Assembly: GCF_021354595.1 (NCBI RefSeq)
Contig: NZ_JADWYJ010000002.1
Coordinates: forward strand, 434,001-498,000
DNA length: 64,000 nt
Direction of reading: 5' to 3'
From: Maribellus sp. CM-23
GTDB lineage: Bacteria; Bacteroidota; Bacteroidia; Bacteroidales; Prolixibacteraceae
A program made the position numbers and the translations under genes. Positions 62,191-64,000 of the stretch are shown here, one piece after another; position 1 is the stretch's first letter; every line of letters starts with the position of its first letter. Under the pieces are notes generated by a model. It was not told the origin of the DNA and did not search any database. It worked only from the letters and a program-made list of their open reading frames with translations.

Positions 62191-63246
62191 ATGAAAACTA
62201 TTATCACACCTATTTTTGTTCTGCTTAGTTTAATTGCTTTTGGACAAAACAACGCAATCTCCGATTTGTGGAAGCTTTATGGCGCACGTGATTTTGAATC
62301 AGCTATCGAAAAAGCGAAGCCACTTCTCAACAACGATCCCAACAACGCTGATTTAAATTTAATAATCGGCCGGGCCTATGCAGACAAATCCGACTATCAG
62401 AATGCCGTTCCCTATCTTCTTACAACGACAGAAAACGACACTGATAATTCGTGGCGAAAAGCCTGGGCGTATAACTATCTCGGAACTTGCTATTTTATGT
62501 TGCAAAAATATGAGGAAGCCGAAAAATATCTAAATGAATGTATAAAGCTTAATGCAACAAAAAATGCTACAAACGACGCATACGGCAAGTCTTTACGTTT
62601 GGGATACAATGAGTTCTATAATAGTTGGAAAATTGTTGAAACGGAACATTTTCGTTTCCATTTTCAGAAGATGGATGACGAAGATATTGCGATATATACT
62701 TCGGTAAGAGAAAAGGCTTTTACCAAAATAAACGGCTTTTTTAATAGCGCCTTACCCAAAAAGATTGACTTTTTTGTTTGGGAATCAAAAGAAGATGCGA
62801 AAAGTGTTCTGAAAGCCAATTTAGGTTTTGCAAAGCCTGAATTTTCCGTTGTACATTCTCACTACCAACAAACAAAAGGACATGAAATGACGCATGTTAT
62901 TTCAAACTATTCAACCACCATGCTGGCGAAAACGGGGTTGATAAACGAAGGAACAGCAGTATGTTTCGATCAGACGACCCATGATAAAGAAAAAATCGTA
63001 AAAGGCTGGCTAAAAGCAAACAGTAAAAAAGTAGCCATCAAAGAAATCTGGTCAAATTGGGGAGCCTACCCAACAGAACTGACTTATCCGCTATCGGGTT
63101 TATTTGTTAAAGCTTTGATCGATAAATTCGGCCAAGAAAAATTTATTGCATTTTTTGGTGATCAAAGCTATGAACATGCAAAGACAGTATTCGGAGACGA
63201 ACTCGACAAATTCATAGATACATTTGAAGGGAAAATAAACTCTTAA
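62191..63246 (+). CDS. TPR protein with gluzincin-like metallopeptidase domain
   Basis: 351 residues. Signal peptide (about 1-18, LIAFGQN); three or four TPR units (about 25-135); then a C-terminal peptidase-MA-like domain with the zinc motif H-E-M-T-H in GHEMTHVISNY and the downstream Glu in GLINEGTAVCFDQ. It acts outside the cytoplasmic membrane on an unknown substrate. It ends the lemA-DUF3137 run; AT-rich compared with its neighbours. Confidence 0.83.
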   Translation: MKTIITPIFVLLSLIAFGQNNAISDLWKLYGARDFESAIEKAKPLLNNDPNNADLNLIIGRAYADKSDYQNAVPYLLTTTENDTDNSWRKAWAYNYLGTCYFMLQKYEEAEKYLNECIKLNATKNATNDAYGKSLRLGYNEFYNSWKIVETEHFRFHFQKMDDEDIAIYTSVREKAFTKINGFFNSALPKKIDFFVWESKEDAKSVLKANLGFAKPEFSVVHSHYQQTKGHEMTHVISNYSTTMLAKTGLINEGTAVCFDQTTHDKEKIVKGWLKANSKKVAIKEIWSNWGAYPTELTYPLSGLFVKALIDKFGQEKFIAFFGDQSYEHAKTVFGDELDKFIDTFEGKINS

Positions 63247-63275
63247 AACAAAATCAAGCATCCGGGATCAAGAAT

Positions 63276-64000
63276 CTAGATGCCCAGTTCCTGCTTCAGA
63301 AATTTAGCGGTGTGCGATTCTTTGTTTAAGGCCACTTCTTCGGGTGTTCCGGTGCAAAGGATTCGTCCGCCGTGTTTTCCGCCTTCAGGCCCCAAATCGA
63401 TGATGTGGTCGGCTACTTTTATCACATCCAGGTTGTGCTCAATTACAATGACTGTATTTCCCTTTTCCACCAGTTTATTCAGCACTTCGAGCAACACACG
63501 GATGTCCTCAAAATGCAGCCCGGTGGTGGGTTCATCAAGGATGTACAATGTTTTCCCGGTGTCGCGCTTGGCCAGTTCCGAGGCCAGTTTCACACGTTGC
63601 GACTCTCCTCCCGAAAGCGTTGTCGAAGACTGGCCCAGCGTGATGTATCCCAGTCCCACTTCCTTCAAGGTTTCCAACTTGGTGGAAATCGACGGAATAC
63701 TCTCAAAAAATTCCACGCCCTGGTTGATCGTCATATCCAGCACATCGCTGATGGATTTTCCCTTGTAGCGCACTTCCAGCGTTTCGCGGTTGTAGCGTTT
63801 GCCGTTGCATTTGTCGCAATGCACATACACATCGGGCAGGAAATTCATCTCGATAAGTTTGAGTCCCCCACCCTGGCACTCTTCACAACGGCCACCTTTT
63901 ACGTTAAATGAAAAACGCCCGGGTTTGTAGCCCCTGATCTTTGATTCGGGAAGCTGCGCAAACAGGTTCCGGATATCCGAAAAAACATTGGTGTAAGTAA
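63276..64000 (-). CDS. uvrA: Excinuclease ABC subunit A (3' part)
   Basis: 241 residues of the C-terminus are in the window and the frame continues past 64000. The zinc module [19 protein letters not shown] and [10 protein letters not shown], the ABC signature [18 protein letters not shown], and Walker [17 protein letters not shown] are present. UvrA finds DNA lesions for nucleotide excision repair. The M at 63848 is internal. Confidence 0.97.
   Translation of the reverse strand, partial: TYTNVFSDIRNLFAQLPESKIRGYKPGRFSFNVKGGRCEECQGGGLKLIEMNFLPDVYVHCDKCNGKRYNRETLEVRYKGKSISDVLDMTINQGVEFFESIPSISTKLETLKEVGLGYITLGQSSTTLSGGESQRVKLASELAKRDTGKTLYILDEPTTGLHFEDIRVLLEVLNKLVEKGNTVIVIEHNLDVIKVADHIIDLGPEGGKHGGRILCTGTPEEVALNKESHTAKFLKQELGI

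Overview
The window looks like a chromosomal segment of a Bacteroidota bacterium, most likely of the marine or sediment Marinilabiliales type. The taxonomic inference rests on TonB/DUF4249 outer-membrane genes, exported sulfatases, Bacteroidota-specific families (DUF3667, DUF5522, YbbR next to coaE, TerB-DnaJ) and -7 promoter motifs of the form TAnnTTTG. No rRNA or tRNA gene was seen.

Layout. 1-3566 is an AT-rich array of four one-gene units, all on the minus strand, separated by imperfect palindromes whose ends are complementary unit by unit; I read it as an integron gene-cassette array without a visible integrase. 3567-4300 is non-coding, with hairpins and a strictly phased 20-bp motif array. 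4305-5258 is a Na/Ca exchanger. 5490-9475 is a cold-shock module (DEAD-box helicase behind a long leader, two CSD proteins, an RRM protein) followed by a RelA/SpoT-domain protein. 9696-14769 holds small unknowns, an HMA-AraC regulator, a fatty-acid desaturase, a B12-type radical SAM enzyme and a LytTR regulator.

15021-20235 is a double arsenic island: arsR-arsC-arsM-acr3, and a second unit arsR-arsF-arsG plus a ProC-like protein, each behind its own palindromic operator. 20455-26498 carries an outer-membrane barrel protein and three tandem exported sulfatases. 26992-30264 is a TonB receptor with a DUF4249 lipoprotein. 30493-37754 is mixed housekeeping (ybbR, coaE, TerB-DnaJ, MOSC, sugar porter, class II aldolase, CDF transporter, Asp-hydroxylase). 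37801-37959 is the broken C-terminus of a class D beta-lactamase. 38525-38968 is a 42-bp-pitch hairpin array, followed by a MITE-like element and then DUF5522-fmt.

40638-54994 contains membrane proteins (DUF3667, CvpA), a GH3-like enzyme, nucleoside kinases, the ackA/pta acetate pathway, a TGS-uridine-kinase-like enzyme and a GH78 rhamnosidase. 55067-55264 is a third phased array (21-bp pitch). The right end has an SMR exporter, an FAD enzyme, a Crp-like regulator, an NADPH oxidoreductase, an NlpE-like lipoprotein, a LemA-DUF3137-TPR/metallopeptidase run and the 3' part of uvrA.

The two most unusual things are the cassette array and the three unrelated intergenic arrays in which a short motif recurs every 20, 21 or 42 bp (about two or four helical turns) although the bases between are not conserved. 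All product names come from reading motifs by eye; no database search was run.
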